A stretch of DNA of 64,000 nucleotides, taken from assembly GCA_021904315.1 (NCBI GenBank), contig CM038925.1, forward strand, positions 4,714,501-4,778,500, in the 5' to 3' direction. Both the position numbers and the translations under genes were made by a program. Of this stretch, positions 40,612 to 53,561 are shown piece by piece. Origin of the DNA: Sphagnum magellanicum. Lineage: Eukaryota > Streptophyta > Sphagnopsida > Sphagnales > Sphagnaceae. The notes below the pieces were generated by a model. That model saw only the letters and a program-made list of their open reading frames with translations, was not told where the DNA came from and searched no databases. Each line of letters starts with the position of its first letter. Within the stretch, counting starts at the first letter, position 1.

Positions 40612-43600
40612 AATAAACTCAATGTTTGTCAAACAATAGGAAATTTTCTTTGTTTTTGAATTGCATAACTCACTCATGTAGTTTCAGCTCTAAGGAGTAT
40701 CTTTGGTGATTATCATCTTTGTTGTTTTGTGATTTATGTTGTTATGGATTGCGAGCTCAAAGAAGGGCTCAAAGAAGGCAACCCATGGGTGTGTTATGGG
40801 TCTTGTTGCATTTAAAGGCGTGGCGTTCATTGGTGCTAATGACAAACAAAGGATATGAGAAATTGCAAAACCAAAAGAGGAAAATTACAATGTGAGGGTT
40901 TTTCTTTAGATGTTAGGGCTTAAAGATTCTTTGAGAGTTTCTCTTTATATGTTTGTGAATATAGTCTTTGCAATTTTGTATCTTGCATGGATATCTTAAC
41001 TATTGCTTTGCAAGAATAACTTCCCCAACTACAAGTTTAAAGATCATTTGAAATGTTTTTAGAATTTAAAGGGAAGGGAAGGAAAGGGTGCAATTTTGTG
41101 TAGTTCAAGATGACATTGTAAAACATCAAGCTTTGCAAGTATTTGCTTCACTTGAGAAGTTTTGTTTGGTTATTGAAGTCTCTTGGGTCATTTGTCTTTG
41201 TCCTCTCCACTAAAAACTACATGAAATAAGTGTATAGCATTAAGTTTTGATAATGGACCTTATCAATTGCTCGTCATGGTTTCAGAGCTTTGCATTTGCA
41301 ATTGTCATAAATCAAGTTTTGTTGGGGATGGTTGAACTCTTGAACATTCAAAAAAGTCGACAACCTAGATTCACATCAAAGAACTCAATGGGGTCTAGAT
41401 TAAGCTTTTGGGTCATGGTAAAATTACACATTTGCAATTCAAGCTCATTCAAGGAAACAAGGACTCCACGATTTCACTAGCAAGCCACCTTGATGTGAAT
41501 TGGGAACCATTTTTGGAGCACTTTTTGTAAGCAATTTAGGTGAGGCACTTGGTGGCTTTTGGGTTGGTAGATACATGTGGATGGTTAATACATAGTTAAA
41601 TAGGTAAGTTATTATACATAAGTAGGTAGGTAATATGTAAATAGTGACTACTTGTGTTGGGCTTGTATATCCATTTTAATCTATTAGATGGAAAAAGGAA
41701 AATAAAAAATAAAAATCAATTGGGTAAAGGTTCAAAAAAAATTCCCAACTAGGTAAGGGTAAATCCCAAACTAACTATATACTAGTTGGGTAAAATAAGA
41801 ACAAGTTAAGTTTGGAAGATATTACAATGAGTTAAGATAATTAAAAGGATAACCCCCAAAAAAAAAAAAAAAAATCAAATTGGGTAAGGGTAATATATTT
41901 ACCCACCCAACACTTGGTGGTTATTAGGTAGGTAGGTAGATACATGTTAGTGAATGATTCAATGCATAACTAACCACCCATAGTTAGAGATGGGACAAGA
42001 ATAGAATGATAAAGTGTTTCCCATCAACATATCATCCATCCAGCACGGGTGGGTGCGCGCTGATGGGGGTGCATGTTCGTTCACTCCACATCAATCAATC
42101 TATTGTCTACCTACCTAGAAGTCACTTGGTAGGTAGGTAGATAGATCGCTTTTCACATTTGATCAATGTTGTGTGGTTTTCCAATGGACATAAATAGAGG
42201 GTTGACAAATATGGCCAAGTTCTAGGCTTGTGGACAATCAAATGCCCAATTAAATTTTCAAAAGAAAAAAGCAAGCCTCAAATGTGAAATGGTGGTGGGG
42301 CAAATGGATGTCAAGACAAGGGCAAAGACTTTAAAATTATTATTTCCTTTAAATTTTTAAAAAAAAAATTCACTTTAATCTAAATGACAATAAGGTCATA
42401 TAGGTTGGTTATTAATTAATTGAGTTGATAACTGGGTTGATAACCGGATCAGCTGATTATTGATTTTAATAATTATGTAATTAATTAGTTAATTATTTAT
42501 TTAAGTAATTAATTAATTTGGGGGTCAAAACCAGAACTAGCCCAATATTATGAGAAAAGGTTCCAGAATTATTTTTTGTTTTCTATTGTAAATTTGGTGG
42601 TAGGAGACAACAAAGAAAGAAGTAACTAGGGTTTGCATAACTAGGGATAAGACAGCTGACACTGCACTACAGTCACAGTTAAGCCTCCATTGGTTAGCTC
42701 CTTACAATGGTCATGAGATTGAATACCCATTGGTCACACTCTCCATGGACTTTTGGTCATAAGTAGTGTACAGAGGTAGGTAGGTAGGTAGGTAGGTACC
42801 TATGGTAGTTAGAGAATCTCCAACTGGGGTACCCTCCCCTCACCACCACATCCATCCATACTTTTGGCTTCTATTAGAGTTCGCCACACATTCATTCACC
42901 ACATTCATTCATTCATTCATTCATTCATTCATTCATCATATTTATCTCCTCATCCCCACCAATAAACATGAAAAATTTGAACAACATAAAGTGCAAATAA
43001 TAATAATAATAATAAATTTAAATGCCACTACCTTGGCCAATTGTTGTGAATAGCCAATCAAAAGCAATCTTTTTGTTTTTTGTTTGTTTTTGTTTTTGTT
43101 TTTTGAGGGGGAAAGGGGGTGTTTATTGGCCCTTTTGAAACCATGAAGTGAGGCCAAGATGCCCTTGCTACCCTTACAATAAACGTGGGATGAACTTGTA
43201 AATTTGCATTGGGCTATTTGTCACCGCCACCTTTGGGTTTAGACTTTAGACCTCAAACTCCACAACCAACTATTTTTATTTTATTTTAAAATGTTCAATT
43301 GTGAAGAGGACCCAAAGCCCTTGAAAGTGTTACATGAATCATTTATAAAAAAAATTATTGACTTTTTTTTTTAGTGAAAAATAAATTATTTAAACAAAAA
43401 TATGATGAAGTTGAGCTCTTGTAAACTAGCTAGACTTCAAATGTTAGAGCATCTCCACCTCAGACTTGCAAAGTCACCTAGTACAAACCGTGTTGCTAGG
43501 GAGTTTGAAGGTTGTAACCAATAGTGGGAGCATCATGTTTGATTGCACTATGGGACAAAACTTATCAAGTGGTCTCACGGCCCTTTTGTAGGTTCTTATT

Positions 43601-44100
43601 ATAGGAAAATGCTTCACAAGTTGTTGTTATAAGGTTGGTTGGTCGATCTTCACACAATGGCACGTTGGAAAGGATCTCTTTTCTAACGTTGTTGTGTTTC
43701 TTGAGAAAAATGAATTAGTTTCCACCATTGCTTGTTTTTTAAAGCTCTCATCATCACCTAATTTTTAAAAAGTTCCATTGTAGCATCCTTAATTAGTGAG
43801 AAGTATTCATTCAATTTTCTAAAGAAGTGGAGTAGATGTACCAACCAAATGCCCAAAGTTAAGGAATTGGATGCAAGCAAAAGCATAAAACAAAGACTTG
43901 TCTTTGAAAAGTAAAAGACCGAGAGCTATTCAATCTTGTCATCAACCTCCTCATCGACTCATTAGAAGAAAAATGTTTTGCATATTGTGGTTGCTAATGA
44001 TGTAATCTTTGCAATGGGGATTACAATGTCACCAATTGGCATTCCAAGTGTGTTTAGGGTATTGTGGTGAAATGTTCTTACACATTTTCCATGAGTAAAC
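40612..44100. other. Intergenic region with microsatellites and possible retroelement debris
   Basis: No gene. ATGGTTTCAGAGC at about 41276 is close to the plant LTR-retrotransposon primer site TGGTATCAGAGC, but no LTR pair or protein domain was found. TAGGTAGG microsatellites occur at 41570-41660, 41920-42140 and 42775-42800, an (ATTC)n run at about 42900-42934, a (TAA)n run at about 42998-43014 and a poly(A) run at about 41859-41874. Confidence 0.45.
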
Positions 44101-45030
44101 ACCTTATTATTATTTTATTTTCACCTAGGGGGGGGCAAGGGGGGAGAAACAAGTGGAAAAAACAATTTTGTCATTTTTGGACAAAATTTAGGAAACTTTT
44201 GAAAATAGTTGTTTTTTAAAAATAAATTCAACTTTTTTTTCTTTTTCTTTTTGGAAAAAATTCCAAATTTCAAATACCATGAAGTTGGAGGGAAAAAAAC
44301 CTTGTTCACATCAAATTGAAAACATCAAAATTTTCTTTTCTTGACTTCCCATTCCAAGAATGGACAAAAGAATTATAGACCCATTTATATGACACCGTCA
44401 TTCATCAAAGTTATTTTGGACCAATCATCAAACAATACTCAATGCAAGAGGACAATGAATTTTATGATTATCTTGTTGAAAACCTTACATTTTGTCCAAC
44501 ATTTCTCCTTTCCTTGTCATCATTCTTCATATGTTGCCATAAAGTTTGTGAATTTTTCCAAACGCTAATTAGGCCATGGCTTAAAAATTCTTTGAAACAA
44601 CTTGAGCCTTCAAGACTAGAAGAACTTGCACTACCTAAAGAAACAATAACTCTTGTTTGACTTCTAAAAACTCCAAAGCTTGTGGTTTGTAGCCCAAAAC
44701 CTTCCCATAGACATAAACTAATTTGTGACAACCTTGGTTATCTACTCCCACCTCTAATGCATGCCTTTGTGATTGGCCATGGTCTCACAAAACTACCTAT
44801 GGACTTGTCAACGATGTGGTGTCTTCATTGAGTAAGCTGAAATTGCCATAAGGTTTTGGGCAATATCATAAAATGGCATGCCTTTGAGATTGTGAAGTAT
44901 CATAGTGTCTTTTACCACCATACAGTTACAACCCAAGGACTTTTGAAGTTCTCTTTTAAACAACGCTTCCAATTTGAAATCAAGTTTTAAAAGCTTTGTT
45001 CACTAGATGATTTCAACATTTGATTTTTTT
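44101..45030. other. Intergenic sequence without a recognisable gene
   Basis: Overlapping frames of 60-90 codons occur on both strands near 44341-44731, none with a family motif. An asymmetric Lys-rich minus-strand frame at 44121-44309 comes from homopolymer runs. Confidence 0.4.
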
Positions 45031-45039
45031 TATAAATTC

Positions 45040-45620
45040 AACCATGTACATTTTGGTTTGATGTGAATATCCAATTTGTATGGTCTAAAATTCATAAAAC
45101 TTTGAAATTAGGTTGCATTATGGTTTGTATGGGTTTTTATTTGAACTAAAGTCATAACCCTATGATTTGCAACTTTTAAAATTATAAAATTAGGTTGGTT
45201 TTGATATTCAGGGGAACTCACATGAGTCTAAAACCAAGTTATATGGTTTACAACTCCTAAAACTTCAAAATGAGCTTACAATTTTTGATTTTTATGTGTT
45301 ATTAATTGAACCAAAATTTTAACCTTATGGTTTAAGGCTCATGAATATATCCAATTAGGTTGGTTTTGATGTGTATGGGCACTCACTTGAGTTTGAAACT
45401 AAGTTGTACGGTTTACAACTCGAGAAATTGAACAATTAGGTTGCATTATGGTTTGTATGGGTTTTTATTTGAACCAAACTCCTAATCCTATAGTTTGCAA
45501 CTCAAAAAACTTTCAAAATTACAATTGTTTTGATTTATATGGGTACTCACATGAACCTCAAACTAAGTTATATGGTTTGTAACTCAAGAAATATATTTGA
45601 ACTTGAAAGCATTTTGGAAT
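45040..45620. repeat. Degenerate ~85/170-bp tandem array
   Basis: Phrases TTAGGTTGCATTATGGTTTGTATGGG, TTTTTATTTGAACC.AA, CCTAT.GTTTGCAACTC, TTGGTTTTGAT.T.TATGGG.ACTCAC and AAACTAAGTTATATGGTTT recur in order three or more times with about 20% divergence. Non-coding and satellite-like. Confidence 0.7.
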
Positions 45621-46039
45621 GTTTGTAGCTTTTTTGCAAGTTTTATTATGATGTTTTTAGTTTCTATAATTACTTATTGAATGTGAAGCCATGTTGGGCA
45701 AGTTTATAGTCCTTTTGGGGGGTCCTAAATGGGTTCTTTTGGTTGTATGGTTATGAAATAAACAATGTCAAAGGTTACACAAATTTCAACAAAACTTGGT
45801 TTATAATAATAATAATAAAGGTTGGGACAACCTTCACACTACCTTTTAGGTTGGTTTTCAAGCTAATCCAATTGGATATAGAGGTGTGAACTTTAGACCT
45901 ACAACACCTTAATAATTAAAGGCTAGTGTAAGGGCATGAATGCTTGTAAGCAGTTGTGTCATAACCAAAATTTAACAACTCAATATAGAGTAATCAACAA
46001 TTGAGGGAGGTGGGGAGAAATTAAAAGGATGAACTTTGA

Positions 46040-46860
46040 AAAGGCCAAATTACACACAAGAACATGTGAAGATCAGAAAGACAAGTTGAGCCAAGAAAAG
46101 ACGATTAGGAATGAAAACATGACCAACGAGATGGATTGTAGCCAAGTGGGGATGATTAAAAATGAAAACATAATTAGTGAGATGAATTTTGCCCAAATTT
46201 ATTTTTAATAAAAAAACAAAAACAAGATTAGCAAAATGATTTGCAATCAAGAAGGGATAATTAGGAATGAGAACGAGATTAGCAAGATGGGTTGTAGCCA
46301 AGAAGGGACAATCATGAATGAAAAACACCCCCAAGGAGGACACTACAACAAGAAGTGAACAATCAAAATTCAGAACACAATTAAAAAGACAAGTTTTGAA
46401 AAGAAAAAGATAACCAAAAGTTAGAACACACCCAAGGAGGATGAACTATAACAAAAAGGGGACGATTCAAATTAAAAACATAACCATGAAAACGAGCTTC
46501 ACTAAGAAGGAGATGACCAAAAGTGAAAACACATCCAAGGAAGACAAGTTGCAACAAAAAGGGGATGATGAGGATCAAAAACCCACCATGAGAGGATGCA
46601 CATCATTAAGAAGGAGATGACCATGAGTGAGAACACATCCAAGGATGATATTGAATTGCAATGAGAAAGACCTAATGATCAAGATAAAAAACCCACCATG
46701 GGATGGCAAGATTCATTAGTAAGGAAACTACCAAGAATAAAATGTAACCTAGGAGGACAAATTACAACAAAAAGGGGATGATGAATATCAAAAACCCACC
46801 ATGGGAAGATGAGTTTCACCAATAAGGGGGTGCAATCACAAAAACATGACCCACTATTAT
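46040..46860. repeat. Degenerate minisatellite block A (AAGGAGGA/ACAAAAAGGGGATGA type)
   Basis: Units of roughly 60 and 120 bases repeat ACACATCCAAGGAGGACAAG, TTACAACAAAAAGGGGATGA, ATCAAAAACCCACCATGGG and AAGAAGGAGATGACCAA. They have diverged strongly and continue in block B. The minus-strand frames seen here are fragments of the repeat. Confidence 0.75.
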
Positions 46861-47369
46861 AATAACCAATCCTAAAAAATGTGTAAGTAGAAACAAAATA
46901 CTATGGAAATTTATTGTGAAATGCAAATATTTTCATTTAATATCATTTAATACCTATTTAAAAACTTGCTATAAATTTTGAAGTGTTTGGGGGAATTTTT
47001 GCATGTCTAAAAATATTTTTTTAACATTATAATCAATTTTAACAATCATTTTGTAACACCAATTGACACAAGTTTTTTGAGGTTTTTGAAGCTAACATTT
47101 AATGCTCTCAATGCATTATTATTTATCATTACTTTTGGTGTTTCAATGACATTTTTCGAAAAATATAACCATAATTCCAAAATTTTAATAGATTATGGAT
47201 AGAATAGGAAATTAATTTTGAAATATTTGAAAATAATAATGATGATTTGGAAAATTAACTTCAACTTATTTTGACTTTTAATTGTAATTTATTTAATAAA
47301 TTTAGTTGAAATTTGATTAATTTTTAATGAAGTAGTTATGATATAAATAATGTGGACAATGAATAAAAC

Positions 47370-47900
47370 TTACTGAGGTTTCTGTAATAACCATACCACA
47401 AAAGGATATGGGTGTGGGTCATGTTTGCATGTTTGCATGTTTGCACCCAAGGAGAATGAGTTGTAACAAAAAAGGGGAGGATTTCGATTAAAAACATGAC
47501 TAGGAAAAAAATAAGCTACAACCAAAAAGGAAATAAGTAGGATTGAGAACACAAATAGGAAGAAAAGCTTCGCCCATAAACCTAGGGAAGACAAGCTATA
47601 ACAAAAGAATGATGATCGTAATGGAGAACATGATTAGGAAGAATATGAGTTACAACCCAAAAAGAAATAATCAAGATTGAAAACATAACCATGAAAATGA
47701 TCTTCACCGAAAAAAAAGAGATGATCAAGAGCAAGTCCACACAAATAAAACAAGCTATAACCAAGAAGTGGATAGTTTTGAATGAAAACATGATTAGGAA
47801 GACAACTTGATCACAAGAAAGTGGTGATCAAGAGTGAGAACACACTATGGGAAGACAATCATGAATGAGAACATAACCAAGAGGACTTGGAAGGAGGAGA
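47370..47900. repeat. Degenerate minisatellite block B, same family as block A
   Basis: Carries CCAAGGAGAATGAGTTGTAAC, AAAAGGGGAGGATT, AAAAACATGACTAGG and AAGAAAGTGGTGATCAAGAG, matching block A. About 500 bp of AT-rich unrelated sequence (46870-47360) separates the blocks, which looks like an insertion into one original array. Confidence 0.65.
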
Positions 47901-48892
47901 AGACGGAAGCTCCTTTTGGAATACATGGGTGAGAAGGAAAGAAACTTTGTTGAACTTTGAGTTAGTTAACAACCTTGCAAGGGGGTCATTGCATTGGTTT
48001 TCTAGGTCTTAAGGTTAATAAAACAATAACAAACACATTGCCATTGATGGGTTTTACCTCTTTCCAATTTTGATTTAGACTGTTGAGCCATGATGAACAT
48101 ATTTACATCAACTTTTGGTTGGATTTGTAGTTCATACATTTTGTCAAGGGGTGTGGTAAAATACATTTGACAACAATATTAAGTTTCATCATATTTATTA
48201 AGTTTTTAGTAGTGACTTGTGGTTTAAGTGTAGGGTAGTGCCCTAGGAACATGACATTATTAAAATAATCAACTTCTCAAGGCAAAGTTGAAACAAGTGC
48301 TTATTCAATATTGCCATGCTCTATGAACATTGCTCAACATAAAACTTTACCCATTCTTTTATTTAAAATTTTTTCCCCATGATATTTGACAATTATTTGA
48401 AGAATTCTTGTTGAACATCAAAGAGATTTTTGAAAAAAATGATGAGGCATTTCGAAAAATAGAAGGCCTTTTGTACCATTGTATGGAAGGCATTCCATTT
48501 TCGAGAATGTCCCATTGTCATATTTTGTTATATAAGATTATCTCAAGATACACTTCAAAAAACTAACAAGCCTTCACATGTTTGGTGAGATTTTTTTCCA
48601 ACCTCAAAAGGTGTTTGATTTAAAGAAGGCTTAAATCTCCCATGTTTTTAAACCAAATATGGTGATCTAAGGGCTATGGGTGCACTTGTTGATGGGCTAC
48701 AAAATGTCTTGGGGTACTAAGAACATTTGAACAATCTAGTGATTGTCATACATTTTCGAGATTTGGAGTGTTTGCTCGTAGGCCTATTTACCCTATTAAA
48801 TGGATTAAACATCTCAAGCAAAATATGTCAAACATATATGTGTGGGAAAGTAACCACACAACCCAATATGTGGTGCCCTCCAAAAACACTTA

Positions 48893-49105
48893 TGATGCAT
48901 TCACACTTGATGTTAAGTCAATGTTAAATGAAAATCTAGGTGGCATCTTAGGTGGCACACAATGTTAAATAGGTGATAGCTTAATGTTAAGTGAATGTTA
49001 CCTTAACATTAAATTTTCATGGCAACTAGGTTTAAGTCCTAAATGACTAACATGATGTTAGGGGACCCAACACTAGAGTCCCTAACACCAAGTGTGAATG
49101 CACCT
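48893..49105. mobile_element. Candidate PIF/Harbinger-type MITE with TTA target duplication
   Basis: The left end (TGATGCATTCACACTTGATG) and the reverse complement of the right end (AGGTGCATTCACACTTGGTG) match at most positions. TTA lies immediately outside on both sides (48890-48892 and 49106-49108), the target preference of PIF/Harbinger elements. The interior has additional inverted TTAAGTGAATGTTA/TAACATTAA motifs. It is 213 bp and has no coding capacity. Confidence 0.65.
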
Positions 49106-49851
49106 TTAGGCAATTTCTCCAAGTCCTTTGAAACCTTGGTACCTACCATTGAAGAACACCTTTTATGCATTAGTTATCAATTCTTGATCTTGAAAATTTG
49201 TATACATATGGACGTGCTTTGATTTCTTTTAGTGTAATTGGAGGACACAAGTTTGTCGGGCATTTTGAAATGCCCACTCTGGTGGTCTTTTTCTATTTTT
49301 TGAAACACCCTTCATTTATTTATTTCCAATGATATTTAGCCTATTGGTGGTCTTTTTCCTTTTTCGAAACACTCTTTCATTTTACTTTTTCTTTTTTCCC
49401 AATGATATCTAGCCTATTGGGTATCACGGGAAGATTAAAAAAATAATAATAAAATAAAAATAAATTGATGCAAGACTTTATGCTCGGTAAAGCCCATGGC
49501 CGTGAGCTTTACTAGCATTGGGCACACGCTTGGCTCCACCTTGCATAGGACTTTTATTCTGATAAAGCAAAGCTTGCAACCTCGAGGTTTTACTCTATAC
49601 AAAATATCTCTTTTTTGTGATGTTTTTTTGTGTTTCTTGAAGGGCAAGTCTCAAGTCTCAACTAACAAAAAATGCCCATGGGATGATTGATTGGCTACAT
49701 GAGACAAGGGCTACAAGAGACAAAGTCCATGAGGCTACATGATGATGGTGCTCTCAAAAACTCTTTTGCATCAATTTTTTCTAGTGTGTGGGAGCCACAC
49801 TTCTTAGCACTATGTTATCCCAAAACCATATGCAAGTAGACACTTTGTTGG
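49106..49851. other. Intergenic sequence without a recognisable gene
   Basis: A direct repeat of CTATTGG.. GGTCTTTTTC/AATGATATCTAGCCTATTGG is seen at about 49325-49420. No gene. Confidence 0.4.
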
Positions 49852-50177
49852 CCTTGCCTTGGTAGGCAAGGATGTTGTGTTTAGATTCATTATAGAGTAT
49901 ATAGTAGTAGCTCAAGGGATTTTGGCCCATACTAGGTAATAAATAATAGGTCTATTTTTATATGAGGATTTTTGAAAGATGATATTTTGGCTTGTGTTGA
50001 AACTTGAGAGATTAGTTATTATAGAGTTCTTATAATATCTTGAAGGATTTTGGTTTCTTTTAAAGGATTTTTTTGAAGATTATATTTTTGTATGGTGAAA
50101 TATTTGAGTTTCCATAATTCTTTTTTCATTAAGACAGTTTTTAATGTAAATGGCAAGGGGTGTGACACACCCCTTGT
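49852..50177 (+). mobile_element. ~330-bp dispersed repeat, copy 2
   Basis: Begins CCTTGCCTTGGTAGGCAAGG and ends with the perfect palindrome CAAGGGGTGTGACACACCCC plus TTG. The internal sequence matches copies 1, 3 and 4 at most positions. Confidence 0.9.
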
Positions 50178-52420
50178 CAAGTATTAAATTATTACCTTAA
50201 AATCCTAAACCCTAAACAAGCAAGTGTTGAAACTTGAGGGATACCCCCTCCTCTCCCCCCCCCCCCCTCCACAAAGAAGACAAAGAAAAGAGAAGAAAAG
50301 GAGATGTTTTGATATTCCACTTATTACTTCATATAATCCACTCCTTTGATAATTAAGCATCTCATTTTCTATTTAATTATTGTGAAATTATTTTTTAAAT
50401 ACCCTTTTAATTTGAGGAGAAAAAAATATAAATATTATGTAGGTAGTAAAATGAAATAATCTGAAGTGCAATATAAAATTTAAAACTAAGTAAAAATTAA
50501 TGTAAATATCATGGCATGGACCTTGTGTATTGTACACCATTATTAAATACTTATTCCTACAATTTGGGCACATGCTCATTTTGCAAAATTGTAGGCACAA
50601 AAGGTTGTGATGCCCCCACCCTTCCTTAATTTAATGCAAGCAAATTGTGGGGGGGGGGGGGGGGTGAACATTGAAGGGAAGGAGGGGGAGGGGGGTGGAC
50701 AAAAATGAAACTTGAGTAATTTCACTCCTCATATATATGACAATATCATGGTAGATCATGAAATAATAATAATTTCTATTATATATAAAAAATAATTAAA
50801 TTTTTGAAAAAAAAATAGTTTAGTCTATGTGGAAATTGACCCTAGGCTATTAATGGTATTCATAATTCACCTTAAATTTTTAATAAAGAATTGGGCATCA
50901 AAAAAATTTAGTGCCCAATTCTTAAAAAGTCATGCCTATTTGTCATTAAAAAGCCATGAATAGGAAACAAAATAGGCATGACTTTTCCAAAACTAGGGTT
51001 CACTTTTTGGTGCACTTTTTGGTCCACCAATGAGAAGCCTAGAAACAGGTCCACATGGTGAATCCCCCCCCCCCCCCCTTTCCTTGCACTAGGACAGAAA
51101 TAGGCCACTTATATGGCTATGTGAAAAAAGGCCACTTATATGGCTATGTGAGAAAAGGCCACTTATATGGCTATGTGAGAAAGAGCCACATTCGGTATTA
51201 TTTTATTCTTTGCCTTTTTACTGAAAGTAAAACTTAGATAATGAACTCAATGGATGAAAAATTTCATGTTTATCTGAGACCATGTGTTGGATGATCAAGA
51301 TGGATGATGAGTTTTGGTGGGTCTTTGAAAAAAAGGTGTTGTTCACTTCCAGGTTCCAAAGTTAACCATTGGTTCCAATTCCAATTAATTTAGCCTAGTT
51401 TTTTTTGAAAATTTGATGAAACCAAAACCTCCTCTTCCGAATTCATCCAACATCCAAAAAAAGACATCCAAAAACACAAGTGAACAAACATGGGTCACAA
51501 AATTTAACCATGGGTACTTGCCCAAAGGGGGCAAAAGAGTAACCTTCGTTGTAAACCCCTCACTAGACACATGAAGCAAATTGAATGATTTTCACATGAA
51601 GCAAATCGAATGATTAGAGAGGGAAGTGAAATTGAAAAGAGCATTAAACCTAAAATGAATGTTAAACCTAAAATTAGTTTCTTCGTGCCTTTGGTTGAGC
51701 ATGCCGTGTTAGCACATCGATGAAAAAAATCATTAACTTTTGTTTTTGTAAACATTTAAAAAATTCTATAGCAAAAACAACAAATAAATCCTCATGGTGT
51801 CAATTGGGGTAAAGCTCATCTTTTCCTTAGGCCGCAATCTTTGCATTCATTCCTCAAAAAATGGCAACTAACAAAATTAAAATTCATTTGAATAAGTGCA
51901 AACCCTATCTATGAAAAACACAATACCGACTTATTATTGTGAAGATTGTTCAAATTTCACATAAATAGAACTAGGAATTTGGTTTTGAGTCCAGTTCCTA
52001 AAGAAAAATAAACATTTTTTTAATTTCATTTTTTGAAAATTGGTCCTATTTGGGTCTGGTTCTTCTTACCCAGGTTTGCAAAAATTAATAAATTGAAGTC
52101 ATGAGTTCCACACTAAAACACTTGATGAAAATGGATTTCCTTAAACAATGTGGATAATAATTAAGGTGGGTTTTCTGGATGACACAAAAAAAATAAAAAT
52201 TTGCCTCTTTAGATTGGATAGGCTAACTACATGAACAAAAGAAGTGCTACTCAATAATAACTCTTCCAGTTATGGCAAGTTTAAAAATTATTCAAACCAA
52301 CAACAACAGCTAAAATAGGAAATGACTTCCCGAGCAAAACTCAAGGCATAAGAAAGATCATACTAATAACTTAACACCACCTGCTGAACATTCCTCCTCA
52401 AAATGTGGGGGACCAAAATG
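50178..52420. other. Intergenic region with poly(C)/poly(G) tracts and a short tandem repeat
   Basis: No gene. Homopolymers: about 14 C at 50257-50270, about 17 G at 50648-50665, and about 15 C at 51064-51078. The 29-bp tandem repeat at 51103-51190 is listed separately. Confidence 0.5.
51103..51190. repeat. 29-bp tandem repeat, three copies
   Basis: GGCCACTTATATGGCTATGT recurs three times with a GAAAAAA or GAGAAAA linker and then a partial AGCCAC. The frame through it encodes the repeated peptide GHLYGYV and is not considered a gene. Confidence 0.9.
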
Positions 52421-52424
52421 CGAG

Positions 52425-52664
52425 CTATTCACTCTTGCATCCAATCCATACCCAACAACAATGTGCAAAAACGCATCCAGGAGGTTTCAAAGCTTTGTCA
52501 GAAGACAATAAGATACATGATATAACTAGAGATCTCTCACATAGCTATTGACTCTTGCATCCAATCCATACCCAACAACAATGTGCAAAAATGCATCCAG
52601 GAGGTTTCAAAACTTTGTCAGAAGGCAATAAGATACATGATATAACTAGAGATCTCTCACATAA
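52425..52664. repeat. Recent 120-bp tandem duplication
   Basis: Two copies (52425-52544 and 52545-52664) differ at only a handful of positions. Landmarks are GACTCTTGCATCCAATCC, GCATCCAGGAGGTTTCAAA and AACTAGAGATCTCTCACATA. The low divergence suggests a recent event. Confidence 0.95.
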
Positions 52665-53289
52665 CCAGGGATCTCTTGTTCAATAGCCAGGGTTGTTAGT
52701 TATCAGAAATGGCTGATGAACAAAAAATTGTTTAATGTATTTTGGGTAATTGATGGACTTGAGTTGGTTACTAAACATAACCAACCATCCATAGGCTCCA
52801 GAGTGACATCATAACTCTCAGGTTGATGAATGAAAATTTGTGTAACTCTCTTCTCAATGGATGAACAAATATATCCGATGTCGTCATCTTGTCCAAATGA
52901 TGCATGCAGCACAAGAGGTTATGGACTAGGTAACCAAATGACCAAGTTTAGGCCGGTTACTAGGCCATAACCTAATAATGTTTAAAGGTTTGAGAGCAAC
53001 AACGAAACCTTTTTGTCGATGGATGAAAAATCAAGTAATTTTCCCTTATTGAGGATGAAAAGTAGTCACATAACTCTCTTATGGATGGATGAATAATTCA
53101 CGTAACCCTCCTCTCAATGTACAAAAACTCACATCCAATGTCGTGGAGTGCGGATGATGTAGGCTAGTCATCCTTTTTCCCCTGATGGGAGACAAAGACA
53201 ACAAGCAAACCCAAAAACACACACACACACAAACAAAACAGTTGATATGAAAATAAATGACTCTGTTTGAAATCTTACTATGGACACTA

Positions 53290-53415
53290 TTGTCATTCAT
53301 CCATCCAACCATCCATTGACATCCATCCATCCATCCATTGTCATCCATCCATCCATCCATTCAACCATCTATTCAACCATCCATTGTCATCCATCCATCC
53401 ATCCATCCATTTTCA
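53290..53415. repeat. (CATC)n microsatellite
   Basis: CCATCCATCCATCC runs with interspersed CATTCAACCATC and CATTGTCATC. Long frames here are slippage artefacts (Ile-His-Pro-Ser repeats). Confidence 0.9.
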
Positions 53416-53419
53416 ACAC

Positions 53420-53523
53420 AAGTTCTTTTGCTTTAATTGTGTTTGTTTTGTGTGGGGTGCTCCATTTGCAACTCCAAAGCTTTACTTTCCTTTTCTTCTC
53501 TTGTTTTTCTTGTGTTTCTGGGG

Positions 53524-53561
<38 letters not shown>

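Noticed and set aside
43600..43870. Minus-strand frame containing RALKNKQWWKLIHFSQE, possibly a decayed transposon protein
   Set aside because: Interrupted by several stops and not assignable to any family by eye; it could be chance in AT-rich DNA.
51055..51237. Small protein with repeated GHLYGYV
   Set aside because: Direct product of a three-copy 29-bp DNA repeat beginning in a poly(C) run; no promoter, start context or conservation evidence.
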